A DNA stretch of 60,348 bases from an uncultured Lachnospiraceae bacterium (lineage in GTDB: Bacteria > Bacillota > Clostridia > Lachnospirales > Lachnospiraceae): contig CANPIM010000011.1 of NCBI GenBank assembly GCA_947574135.1, positions 1-60,348 of the forward strand. The letters are read 5' to 3'. The position numbers and the translations under genes are program-made. Below are positions 9,554 through 17,397 of this stretch, one piece after another (positions within the stretch are counted from its first letter, which is position 1; each line of letters begins with the position of its first letter). The notes beneath the pieces are model-generated. The model searched no databases. It had not been told where the DNA came from and saw only the letters and a program-made list of their open reading frames with translations.

Positions 9554-10300
9554 ATGAACAGAATAAGAGTTATTGCAGTTGTATTAAGTATGGTTTTGTT
9601 CCTTTTGGGAGCATCAGGTAATACGAATGAGGAGACCAGAAAGACGGCAGACTCTTACGAAAGCGAAAAAACAGAGGATACAGAAAAGACACTTGCCGGA
9701 GCAGCTGTTATGGCAAGTGCGGGTTATATGGAAAATATACGGCACCTGACAGAGACAGATGTTGTTTTGGGGCCGGCAGATACAGGCCTGGCACAGGCCA
9801 GACGGTCAGAGGCGTTAGAAGCCTGGAAGCTGTCAAGGAATGAGAATCAGGATGGAAATCAGCAGGAGGGAAGCAAGGAGGAGGAAAACCAGAAGGAATC
9901 CGGCTGGGTGATTGATATTTCCCAGGAGGATTACACGGCGCTTCTTAAGCTTGTGGAGGCGGAGACCTCGGGAGAGGACATTAAGGGCCGGATGCTGGTG
10001 GCCAATGTGGTATTGAACCGGTTGGAGACCGGCAGATTTGGATCTAGTGTAAAGGAGGTTATTTATCAGAGGGTGGACGGAAGGGCCCAGTTTTCCCCGG
10101 TGGGTACCGGGAGGATTGAACGGGTGGTGGTCACTCCGGAGACAGTTGAGGCTGTGGAGCGGGCGCTTTGCGGGGAGGACGAATCTCAGGGAGCCCTGTA
10201 CTTTGCCGCCCGGGCTCACGCCAATCCCAAAAATATGGCCTGGTTTGACAGAAATCTCACCAGACTGTTTGCGTACCACGGACATGAATTTTTTATGTAG
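9554..10300 (+). CDS. Secreted cell wall hydrolase, SleB/Hydrolase_2 family
   Basis: 248 aa. Residues 1-22 form a signal peptide (MNRIRVIAVVLSMVLFLLGAS). A charged, low-complexity Gln/Glu/Lys linker follows (to about residue 115). The C-terminal 120 residues match the SleB-type hydrolase domain: LLKLVEAETSGEDIKGRMLVANVVLNRL (conserved catalytic Glu within EAE), IYQR...QFSPV, and ALYFAARAHANPKNMAWF. Family members are lytic enzymes acting on cortex or vegetative peptidoglycan (SleB, CwlJ). There is no ribosome binding site before the ATG; the mRNA may be leaderless. Monocistronic, with its own promoter and terminator. A sporulation role is plausible but not shown. Confidence 0.85.
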   Translation: MNRIRVIAVVLSMVLFLLGASGNTNEETRKTADSYESEKTEDTEKTLAGAAVMASAGYMENIRHLTETDVVLGPADTGLAQARRSEALEAWKLSRNENQDGNQQEGSKEEENQKESGWVIDISQEDYTALLKLVEAETSGEDIKGRMLVANVVLNRLETGRFGSSVKEVIYQRVDGRAQFSPVGTGRIERVVVTPETVEAVERALCGEDESQGALYFAARAHANPKNMAWFDRNLTRLFAYHGHEFFM

Positions 10301-10303
10301 GAG

Positions 10304-10342
10304 ATTCGCCGACTGTAGAGCAGCCGGCGAATTTTTATTTTT
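10304..10342 (+). terminator. Terminator of the SleB-like gene
   Basis: Stem ATTCGCCGxCTG / CAGCCGGCGAAT (10304-10331, 5-base loop) followed by TTTTTATTTTT. Also lies 20 bases from the stop of the convergent XRE gene. Confidence 0.85.
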
Positions 10343-10357
10343 AAATAAGATAAGGGA

Positions 10358-10912
10358 TTATTCTTTATCATAGTAAATCAGCATACTGAGAGTTGCGGTG
10401 GCCGGTCCCACATTTTTGTAGGAGTGCTCTGTATCTGCCCGAAAGCGGAGGGAATCGCCTTGGGCAAGCTGAAAGGTTTCCTGGGCCGTGGAAATCTCAA
10501 CACTTCCGGAGAAAACAGTGATATATTCCTCTGTACCGGCCATGTGAGGCTGAGCAGGCAGGAATCCCCCCACTTCAATCTCAATGCGGTAAATTTCAAA
10601 TGGACGATTCTCCTGAAAGGAAAATATGGGATAGTTCCAATACTTTCCTTCATCCTCAACCAGGGGCGTAATGTCCTCTGAGCGCACAAGAAGGGACTCT
10701 TTTGCACTGCTGTCCATTAAGCTGGTAAAGGAGACCTTGTAGCCGTTTGCGATCTTCCAGAGCACCGATATGGTGGGATTAACGTCTCCCTTTTCAATCT
10801 GCGCCAGCATACTCCGGGACACTCCCGTTAATTTTGCAGCGGCATCCAGAGTAAGCTTTCGCCGTTCTCTAAGGAGCTTGACATTGCTTCCAACGATTTC
10901 TTGCAGTTCCAT
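10358..10912 (-). CDS. XRE-family regulator with C-terminal cupin
   Basis: 184 aa. Residues 7-62 are a Cro/CI-type helix-turn-helix (LRERRKLTLDAAAKLTGVSRSMLAQIEKG, then NPTISVLWKIANG). Residues about 105-180 are a small cupin (PHMAGTEEYITVFSGSVEIS, RADTEHSYKNVG). This arrangement is that of the SutR/PuuR-type regulators that sense small metabolites, often amino acids or polyamines. It is divergent from the LysE-family exporter at 11020 and very likely controls it; a palindrome lies in the shared gap. The ribosome binding site is AGGAGAATTTC before ATG 10912. Confidence 0.9.
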   Translation of the reverse strand: MELQEIVGSNVKLLRERRKLTLDAAAKLTGVSRSMLAQIEKGDVNPTISVLWKIANGYKVSFTSLMDSSAKESLLVRSEDITPLVEDEGKYWNYPIFSFQENRPFEIYRIEIEVGGFLPAQPHMAGTEEYITVFSGSVEISTAQETFQLAQGDSLRFRADTEHSYKNVGPATATLSMLIYYDKE

Positions 10913-10950
10913 GAAATTCTCCTATTAACAATATAATAGACTAATAGTAT

Positions 10951-10974
10951 GATATATAGGAATTCTCATATATC
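10951..10974. promoter_or_regulatory. Imperfect 24-bp palindrome in the XRE/LysE divergent promoter region
   Basis: GATATAT and ATATATC arms around a GAATTC centre; 20 of 24 positions are symmetric. It sits midway in the 107-base gap, the expected place for the operator of the XRE-cupin protein acting on both genes. Confidence 0.5.
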
Positions 10975-11019
10975 AACCTATGAGTCCATTATATCATTAT
11001 CACTTAGGAGGATCAAGTC

Positions 11020-11607
11020 ATGACGTTTCACTGGTTTCACTTTTTATCCTATGCCATTGCAACCGCAGTCACACCGGGACCCAACAATATTATGTCCATG
11101 TCAAATGGGAGCAGGCTGGGATTTCGCAAAGCATTCCCCTTCAATCTGGGCATATGGGCGGGCTTTTCCGGGGTCATGCTTCTGTGCACCTTCTTTTGCA
11201 ACTCCCTGTCTATGGCCATACCAAAAATCAAAATGCCCATGCTCATAGTGGGAGCGCTCTATATGCTTTTTCTGGCATTTAAAACCCTTGGGAGCTCATC
11301 TGTCATTGAGGAGAATCATTCCCGGAGCGGCTTCCTTTCCGGCTTTGCCCTTCAATTTATAAATCCTAAAATTTACCTGTATTGCATTGTTTCTATGGAG
11401 GCGTATATCCTTCCCTACTACCATGGAAGGTGGACCATTTTAATGCTGTTTGCATTGCTGCTGGCCTTTATAGGCTTTGTATTTACTCTGTGCTGGTCCC
11501 TGTTTGGTTCCGCCTTCAAACTGCTCTTCTCGAAATATGCAAAAATCACCAATTCGATCATGGCCCTGTTGCTGGTCTATTGCGCAGTATCCCTGTTCCT
11601 TTCATAG
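11020..11607 (+). CDS. LysE/RhtB-family amino acid exporter
   Basis: 195 aa, six hydrophobic helices. The family motif TPGPNNIM (residues 19-26) is at the end of helix 1, with GFRKAFPFNLGIWAG and FINPKIYLY in the expected positions. LysE/RhtB proteins export amino acids or related compounds by proton exchange. GGAGG lies 10 bases before ATG 11020. It is divergently paired with an XRE-cupin regulator, a common arrangement in which the regulator senses the exported compound. Exact substrate unknown. Confidence 0.92.
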   Translation: MTFHWFHFLSYAIATAVTPGPNNIMSMSNGSRLGFRKAFPFNLGIWAGFSGVMLLCTFFCNSLSMAIPKIKMPMLIVGALYMLFLAFKTLGSSSVIEENHSRSGFLSGFALQFINPKIYLYCIVSMEAYILPYYHGRWTILMLFALLLAFIGFVFTLCWSLFGSAFKLLFSKYAKITNSIMALLLVYCAVSLFLS

Positions 11608-11664
11608 GCCAGGGATACTCTCTGAAGGGCTCTTGGGGGCTACCCCTTAATCCAGAACATGATC

Positions 11665-12885
11665 CTATATTTTACCCAACATCCTCTCCAATGCCTCCAG
11701 GCTCCCCACAGATCCTCCCTTGGCGGCAAACCCGGAGCCTGCGTAGATTCCGTCTAAGAACCGCCCTGCGGCAACGCCTGTTTCCGGCTTTTCCTGAATC
11801 AGGAGGCGGGTAACCTGAAAGGACCGAAAAATGGCGCCGGCCGTCTCCCCGCCTATGATCACCACCCGATCCACAGAGACCTCTTGGCAAACCTTATGGG
11901 CACAGCTGACCAGCAGCTCCAGAATCTTTTGAGGCAGGTTCTCAGGAGGAAGCTCCGGGGAAACCTCCGGAACCACCATAAAATTTCCCTTTTCATTGGC
12001 CGCCTGGCAAGCCCTTGTCACTCGCCCAAGCTCCTCTTCCCTCTGCCCTTTCAGGCAGGGAGCTATTTTTAAGGGCACCACCCAGAGCCCCTGCTTTTCG
12101 CTGTACGCGATCTGTTCTCTTGACACCTCATAGGCAGAGCCGCAAAAACAGGCGCAGCGGATATTTCCCGGTGTTGTCTCCCTTTTTTCTCTCACCTTGT
12201 ACAGGGTTTTGGTCACCGCACCCAAAAGCCCAAGGGTACCGGCCCAGAGAGCGTCAGGGTAAGCCCTATGAAGCACAGAGAAGATCTCCTGGCAATCCTT
12301 GTCGGAAACTGCGTCAAAAATCAGGATTCGGCAGGAGGCTTTTAATTTCTCCTCCACAGCCTCCCGAAAACAACCGCGTTTTACCGCGTCAATGTCGATT
12401 CCGGCCACGGAAAGCCTGGTATTCTTTTGAAAAATAGAAAGAGCGGAGGATTCCCTGGCCCTGTGAACAGGGTCCGTTGCATAGAGAGATTTCTCCAGAA
12501 TTTGTCCCTTCACATACTGATTTCCGTAGAGAGTAAAGGTTCCAAACTGGGGCAGGGCCGGCAGCACGAAACACATGGGCCATTTTCCCCCTTCCAGAAG
12601 CGCCTCGATCTCCCAGGCCGGATTTCCCCGGAAGCCCATATCCAGCTTTTTGATTACAATGCCATGGTAATTTGTGTTGCTTTTTGCAAATCTTTTGTGG
12701 AGGTCATAGGCCTTTTCCCTGGACAGGTTTCGGGTTCCCATATTGATGGAGACCTGCTCCTGTCCGGTGTCCTGCCAGGCCTTTGCCTCCGTATAAACCA
12801 TAACTTCCTTTCCACAGGCCACCGGAAATGCTCCCGTATCCACGGCGCCTGTCAAATCATCTGCCAAAATCAGCAAACGTTCCAT
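11665..12885 (-). CDS. Four-carbon acid sugar kinase, DUF1537 family (threonate/erythronate-type)
   Basis: 406 aa. The N-terminal substrate domain starts with LLILADDLTGAVDTGA (family hallmark) and has the KKxD...RGN segment (here KKLDMGFRGNPAWEIEAL; most relatives have DSTLRGN, so the Ser/Thr pair is changed). The C-terminal nucleotide domain has GGETAGAIFRSF and GSGFAAKGGSVGSLEALERM. DUF1537 kinases phosphorylate four-carbon acid sugars (D-threonate, D-erythronate, 3-dehydrotetronate) at C4. Its neighbours (DeoR regulator, TRAP transporter, class II aldolase, PdxA2-like dehydrogenase) are the standard partners of this family. It is 18 bases behind the DeoR gene and co-transcribed with it. 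The kinase appears intact although other genes of the locus are damaged. Confidence 0.88.
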   Translation of the reverse strand: MERLLILADDLTGAVDTGAFPVACGKEVMVYTEAKAWQDTGQEQVSINMGTRNLSREKAYDLHKRFAKSNTNYHGIVIKKLDMGFRGNPAWEIEALLEGGKWPMCFVLPALPQFGTFTLYGNQYVKGQILEKSLYATDPVHRARESSALSIFQKNTRLSVAGIDIDAVKRGCFREAVEEKLKASCRILIFDAVSDKDCQEIFSVLHRAYPDALWAGTLGLLGAVTKTLYKVREKRETTPGNIRCACFCGSAYEVSREQIAYSEKQGLWVVPLKIAPCLKGQREEELGRVTRACQAANEKGNFMVVPEVSPELPPENLPQKILELLVSCAHKVCQEVSVDRVVIIGGETAGAIFRSFQVTRLLIQEKPETGVAAGRFLDGIYAGSGFAAKGGSVGSLEALERMLGKI

Positions 12886-12903
12886 ATATTGTCCCTTTCA
12901 AGC

Positions 12904-13662
12904 TTACTCGGCGATGAGAATCCTCCCTCCCTTGGGCATAAGCTCTCGGTAGGCTTCCGGGACCGCATCGCTAATGAGCACATCTACATCCTGTAAATAT
13001 CCGTTGGAAAAAAAACCGCTTTTCCCAAACTTGGAGCTGTCGGCGGCAATGACCACTTGGTCAGCCAGAGCCATTCCCTGGGTCCGGATGGAGGAGAGCT
13101 GGATATTGTGATAGATCAGCCTTCCGTCCTCCATAATGGCTCCCGGGGAGGAGAGATAGTAGGTAAAATGCATATTTTTAATATTCATCTCCACCATATC
13201 CCCCACCAAAAGATAAGTGCCGGCCCAGATACAGCCGCCCAGTACAATGGTAGTGACAGAAGCGCTCTCAGCCAGCACCATGGCAATGTTCAGATCCACG
13301 GTGATCACCGTGATATTCTTTTCCTTAATGCATCTGGCGATTTCCAGCTGGGTGGTTCCGCCCTCCATAAAAATCACATCATTGTCCTTGAGAAAATCTG
13401 CCACACAGCGTCCGATGGCCCTTTTTTCCTCCAGACTTTCTTCTTTTCTGCGGTCAAAGGATTCAAAGCCCTGCCCCTTAAAATTGCTGCTTGTAATGCT
13501 TCCGTGCCGCTGGATGACCAGCTCCTTGGAGGCCATAATTTCCACATCTCTGCGGACCGTTGACTCGGAAATATTGAGATGCCTGGCAATCTCTGAAACC
13601 GTTACGATCTTATTCCGCACAACAAACTTTTCTATTTCACAAATCCGTTTATCCCGGTCCAT
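12904..13662 (-). CDS. DeoR-family transcriptional repressor (kinase operon)
   Basis: 252 aa. DeoR helix-turn-helix at residues 6-60 (IEKFVVRNKIVTVSEIARHLNISESTVRRDVEIM), and the sugar-phosphate-sensing C-terminal DeoRC domain (FMEGGTTQLEIARCI, VLGGCIW, VIAADSSKFGKSGFF). Its gene lies between the TRAP genes and the kinase, with its own promoter (minus-strand TATAAT at 13717-13722) and a palindrome there that fits autoregulation. The ligand is probably a phosphorylated acid sugar made by the kinase it precedes; that is inference from context. Confidence 0.9.
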   Translation of the reverse strand: MDRDKRICEIEKFVVRNKIVTVSEIARHLNISESTVRRDVEIMASKELVIQRHGSITSSNFKGQGFESFDRRKEESLEEKRAIGRCVADFLKDNDVIFMEGGTTQLEIARCIKEKNITVITVDLNIAMVLAESASVTTIVLGGCIWAGTYLLVGDMVEMNIKNMHFTYYLSSPGAIMEDGRLIYHNIQLSSIRTQGMALADQVVIAADSSKFGKSGFFSNGYLQDVDVLISDAVPEAYRELMPKGGRILIAE

Positions 13663-13709
13663 ATCCTTCCACTCCCTCTATTTTCAACATGCTTGCAAGG
13701 TACCATTCG

Positions 13710-13727
13710 TGTGCTTATTATAGCACA
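13710..13727. promoter_or_regulatory. Operator-like palindrome over the -10 box of the DeoR-kinase transcript
   Basis: TGTGCT-TATTAT-AGCACA is a perfect 6-bp inverted repeat enclosing the minus-strand -10 TATAAT (13717-13722). A -35-like TGGACA lies 18 bases upstream on the minus strand. The position suggests autorepression by the DeoR protein. Confidence 0.55.
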
Positions 13728-13775
13728 GGACGCTCCGAAATGTCCAAAAAAACAGAGAGGATGGACAGGGCTCAC

Positions 13776-15053
13776 CTATGCCAGAAGATCCGGGATCAAT
13801 GTTACGATTCCCGGGACATAGGATATGAAAAACAAAATCACCAGCATAGCCAAAATATAGGGAACCATGGCTTTGGAAAGCTGGGAAATGGACTTTTTGG
13901 AAATGCCGCATCCCACATAGAGCACCGTGCCCACCGGCGGTGTCAAAAGTCCAATACAGAGGTTGACAGTGATCACAACGCCGAACCAGACCGGACTTAA
14001 TCCAAATTGCTGAATGATAGGCAAAAAGATGGGGGTCATAATCAAAAGCGCCGGCGTTAAATCCATGACACAGCCGATGACCAGCAGAATCATATTGATG
14101 AGTAAAATGATCACATATTTATTATCCGAAACGCTTAATAAGGCTTGGGAGATCATGGCCGGAATCCTGGCTGTGGAGATAAAATAGGCCACAGAGGTGG
14201 CAGCGCCAATGACCAGAAAAACCGTGGCCGTGCTCTTGGCGGCCGCCAGCAGCACCCGGGGAAATGCGTTCCATCTCAGCTCCCGGTATACAAAGAGAGA
14301 AATAAAAATAGCATACACACAGGCCACCACAGCGGACTCGGTAGGCGTTGCCACACCGGTCAGGATGCCTCCCATAATAATGACAGGAAGCAGCAGAGAC
14401 CAGATGGCATCCTTGGTGGCATCCCCCACCTCTCTCCAGCGAAACACCCGCGCGGAGCTGTAGGAGTCCTTGTTTCGGGTATAAAACCACCAGACAATGC
14501 CAAGGGCTCCCCCTACCAAAATCCCGGGAATAATACCTGCCTCAAAAAGCTGGATAATAGACACCTGTGCCATAACTCCATAGAGGATAAAGGGGATACT
14601 GGGGGGAATGATGGGTCCGATGGTTCCGGCAGCACAGATAAGATCCACACTGCGCTCCTCGTTGTAGCCCTCGTTTTTCATCAGAGGATACAAAACAGAG
14701 CCAACAGCCGCCGTGTCTGCCAGGGCAGAGCCGGATACGCCGGCAAAGAGCATGCCTGTGAGAATGCTTACATAACCAAGGCTTCCCTTAATATGTCCCA
14801 GGAGGGAGCTGGCAAACCGGACGATCCGCTTGGAAATGCCGCCTTCATTCATAATCTCCCCGGCCATCATAAAGAATGGAACCGCCATGATGGTAAAGCT
14901 GTTTACCCCTCGGATCATATTCTGCACAATCACGGAAGGCTCTGTGATTCCGCTCATATACATCATAACCGTGGCCGTAATAAGCAGGGCAAAGCCTATG
15001 GGCACATTGATGGCAATAAAGCCAAAGAGACAGATTAAAAAAATTTGCAGCAT
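13776..15053 (-). CDS. dctM: TRAP transporter large membrane subunit
   Basis: 425 aa, twelve or so hydrophobic segments, DctM family. Conserved blocks GFALLITATVMMYMSG, AVPFFMMAGEIMNEGGIS, AGVSGSALADTAAVG and GTIGPIIPPSIPFILYGV are intact. It forms the sodium-driven channel for carboxylates delivered by the periplasmic/lipoprotein receptor (dctP). The true start is ATG 15053, six bases after the dctQ stop and preceded by GAGGTGAGG; a longer frame to 15209 runs through dctQ and is not used. It is the third gene of the TRAP set, transcribed dctP-dctQ-dctM. The gene itself is intact. Confidence 0.92.
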   Translation of the reverse strand: MLQIFLICLFGFIAINVPIGFALLITATVMMYMSGITEPSVIVQNMIRGVNSFTIMAVPFFMMAGEIMNEGGISKRIVRFASSLLGHIKGSLGYVSILTGMLFAGVSGSALADTAAVGSVLYPLMKNEGYNEERSVDLICAAGTIGPIIPPSIPFILYGVMAQVSIIQLFEAGIIPGILVGGALGIVWWFYTRNKDSYSSARVFRWREVGDATKDAIWSLLLPVIIMGGILTGVATPTESAVVACVYAIFISLFVYRELRWNAFPRVLLAAAKSTATVFLVIGAATSVAYFISTARIPAMISQALLSVSDNKYVIILLINMILLVIGCVMDLTPALLIMTPIFLPIIQQFGLSPVWFGVVITVNLCIGLLTPPVGTVLYVGCGISKKSISQLSKAMVPYILAMLVILFFISYVPGIVTLIPDLLA

Positions 15054-15058
15054 CCCCC

Positions 15059-15550
15059 TCACCTCTCTTCCTTCTCGTCTTTTCTGAATTCCAGAATCGC
15101 AGTGATAAACTTGATCACTGCCTGTATGGCCATAATCACAAAGGAAATGGGCGCAATGGCATACACAAATCCATAGCTGGTTTTTGTGGCCGGAGAGGTC
15201 CAGCTCCACTGATTTTTCGCCAGGGCAGCCCCTCCCCGAATCAATATAAGAAGAATCCCAAATACCAGGATGTAGCTGAGCAAGGTAACGAATAAACGGG
15301 GAACTCTGGGCAGCATATTCACGATAGAATCAAACCCCACGTGTTTATTTTCCTCGTAAGCTGCCACAGATCCCACCAAAGTCAGCCAGATCATCAAAAA
15401 CCGGGAAGTCTCCTCTGCCCATGCGATGGAACTGTTAAAAACAAATCTGCTGAGAACGCTCCAGAAAACAATGATCACCATTCCGGCCAGGGTGATCATG
15501 GCCAGGAGCTCCATCAATCTTAACAGCAGTTGATATAATTTCTTCAACAC
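15059..15550 (-). CDS. dctQ: TRAP transporter small membrane subunit
   Basis: 163 aa, four transmembrane helices, DctQ family; the motif FVFNSSIAWAEETSRFLMIWLTLVGS (helix 1-2 region) is diagnostic. It associates with DctM. A GGAGGT ribosome binding site precedes ATG 15550. A 221-base structured repeat region separates it from dctP, which may lower its expression relative to the receptor. Confidence 0.9.
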   Translation of the reverse strand: MLKKLYQLLLRLMELLAMITLAGMVIIVFWSVLSRFVFNSSIAWAEETSRFLMIWLTLVGSVAAYEENKHVGFDSIVNMLPRVPRLFVTLLSYILVFGILLILIRGGAALAKNQWSWTSPATKTSYGFVYAIAPISFVIMAIQAVIKFITAILEFRKDEKEER

Positions 15551-15567
15551 TTCCGTACCTCCTAATT

Positions 15568-15760
15568 AAATCGCTGCGCGATGGCCCTGAAGGGAAAAGT
15601 CCCTTCGGCGCACTCTTGACGAGAGAAACTTTCACGCGAAAATGCACGCCTGAAAGTTTCTCTCGTGCGCCTTTGCGACTTTTCCGTTTGGTTTACCATT
15701 TTCATTTTTGTTTGAAATTTAAAATCGCTGCGCGATGGCCCTGAAGGGAAAAGTCCCTTC
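15568..15760. repeat. Perfect 39-nt direct repeat flanking a palindromic element between dctP and dctQ
   Basis: Two identical 39-base copies (15568-15606 and 15722-15760; beginning AAATCGCTGCGCGATGG, ending AAGTCCCTTC) lie 154 bases apart. Each contains the small hairpin ATCGCTGCGCGAT and half or all of a CCCTGAAGGGA/TCCCTTCAGGG hairpin (complete in the second copy, 15739-15764, just after the dctP stop). Between them is a perfect 15-bp inverted repeat (15620-15634 / 15651-15665, CGAGAGAAACTTTCA and its complement) with flanking GGCGCAC/GTGCGCC. It could be a non-autonomous mobile or REP-like palindromic unit; no transposase is present. Confidence 0.75.
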
Positions 15761-15771
15761 AGGGCTTGGTT

Positions 15772-16803
15772 TTAGTTTGTGGCAGCCATGATTTCCTGAA
15801 TTTGAGAGATCAACTCTCCGTACTGTTCCGCATAGCTGTCATAGATGGGGGAGACGGCCTGTACCCAAAGCTCCCGTTCCTCCGGGGTCAGCTCGGTCAC
15901 GGTCATGCCGGCTTCCTCAAGCTTTGCCACATATCCTTCGTCCAATTCCCGGGACAGCTGGCGGTTGGCTTCCACGGCGGCCCTGGCGGCCTCATCCACG
16001 GCGGCCTGATCCTCCGGGGACAGGCTGTTGTACAGAGCTGCATTCATGCAGAACATATGGGGGCCGTAAATATGACCGGTTCTGGTCACATAACCCTGGA
16101 CCTCGTAAAAGTTGTTGAGATAGATGGTGTTTAGCGGATTTTCCTGGCCGTCTATGGTCTTTTGCTGCAGGGCTGTGAATACCTCGGAAAAGGCCATGGG
16201 GGTGGGATTGGCGCCCAAAAGCTCAAAGGTCTTTAAAAATACCTCGCTTTCCGGCGTGCGGATTTTCATTCCCTTAATATCCTCCGGGGTATGGATTTCC
16301 TTTACGCTGTTGGTAATATTTCGAAAGCCGTTTTCGAAATATCCTAAAATATGCACGCCGCCCTTTTCCTCAATGGTCTGGTTGATGGCCTGTCCGATCT
16401 CCCCGTCGAAAACCTTGTCTGCCCCTGCCGTATTGGAAAAGAGGAAGGGCATATCAAATACGCCCACATCCGGGCAGACGCCGGTAAACACACTGGGGGT
16501 GGTACAGCAGACCTCCAGAGTTCCCATGGAAACGGCCTCTGTAACTACCGTATCATCTCCCAGCTCTGCGTTTGCATACACCTGCACATCAAAGCGGCCA
16601 TTTGTAAGCTCCTCCAGTTTTTCTTCAAATGTCTGAGAGCCTACCACCATGGGCGTTCCCTCTGCCAGGCCACAGGCAATTTTAATCACAATGGGCTCTC
16701 CCTTTGCTGTCTCCCCGTCCGGCTCTTTATCCGGCTGTTCTGCGGCCGGCGTCTCTGGCTGGTCCGGCTCCTTTGCTTCCTGCTTTTCTCCCTGACATCC
16801 GCT
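15772..16803 (-). pseudogene. dctP: TRAP transporter substrate-binding lipoprotein, signal peptide lost
   Basis: The mature DctP domain is intact over about 300 residues (VVGSQTFEEKLEELTNGRFDV, GFRNITNSVKEIHTPEDIKGMKIRTPES, ALQQKTIDGQENPL). Reading upstream in the same frame gives a typical lipoprotein linker rich in Glu, Pro and Lys (EPDQPETPAAEQPDKEP) back to SGCQG, i.e. the lipobox cysteine codon at 16795-16797. But immediately before that the frame enters the coding sequence of the upstream aldolase gene and then hits a stop, with no signal peptide and no start with a ribosome binding site (only a GTG at 16689, inside the mature region). A deletion has fused the two genes. The protein, if made, would stay in the cytoplasm, so the TRAP system is probably inactive unless another receptor serves it. 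Confidence 0.8.
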
Positions 16804-17366
16804 GCAATATGTGCCGTATCCTCCACAAGCTCTGCGGTGTCAAAGCACTGGGACATCCCCTTTTCATAGGCAATAATGCCGTGTGCCTTTAAAACTGCCG
16901 CGTGGATATGCCTGGGCGCCTCCCGGACGGCCTGTTCCACATAGAGAGCCAATGCTTCTGTTCCCGGCTCTGCATAGGGAATTACCGGCACATCTACAAC
17001 CTTCATTTTTGCTGACGCAGTGAGGATGGGAATCCTCCTGTCCTGAATAGAATACCCAACTGCGTAAGCAGGATGCACGTGAATGACACTGTCTACATCC
17101 TCCCAGGTCTGGTAGATTTTCAGATGAAAAACCGTTTCCTTAGATGGCTTTAGGCCCTGAGGGCATTCTAACAGCCTTCCCTCCAAATCGCATAAAATCA
17201 AGGTTTCTCTGGAGGTGTCCCGGAGGGAAACTCCGCTGGCCGTAATCACCACCTGATCTTTGCAGCGCATACTCACATTTCCGCCAGCCGCCGTTACCAG
17301 TCCACGCTGGTATAAGAGCCGGGAGTATTGAATAACCTCTTCCCTGCATTTTTCTAATAATTCCAT
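16686..17366 (-). CDS. Class II aldolase/adducin-family protein with replaced C-terminus
   Basis: 226 aa. Residues 1-188 are a good class II aldolase domain: GGNVSMR, the Glu in KPSKETVFHLKIY, HVHP (zinc ligands) and KAHG (third His). Relatives are fuculose/ribulose phosphate aldolases and OtnC, the 3-dehydrotetronate-4-phosphate decarboxylase paired with DUF1537 kinases. From about residue 189 the frame runs out of phase through the dctP lipoprotein linker, giving a 38-residue tail unlike any aldolase (repeated Arg, Lys, Ser, Gln). About 25 native C-terminal residues, which in this family help close the active site, are missing. Activity is uncertain. It lies 32 bases after the ancestral stop of the pdxA-like gene. 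Confidence 0.75.
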   Translation of the reverse strand: MELLEKCREEVIQYSRLLYQRGLVTAAGGNVSMRCKDQVVITASGVSLRDTSRETLILCDLEGRLLECPQGLKPSKETVFHLKIYQTWEDVDSVIHVHPAYAVGYSIQDRRIPILTASAKMKVVDVPVIPYAEPGTEALALYVEQAVREAPRHIHAAVLKAHGIIAYEKGMSQCFDTAELVEDTAHIAADVREKSRKQRSRTSQRRRPQNSRIKSRTGRQQRESPL

Positions 17367-17397
17367 GTTCTGCTCCTGATTTTTCCTTTTTCTCTCT

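Noticed and set aside
15772..16689. GTG at 16689 as genuine start of a cytoplasmic dctP
   Set aside because: It lies in the mature domain, has no ribosome binding site, and the lipoprotein linker is still readable upstream.
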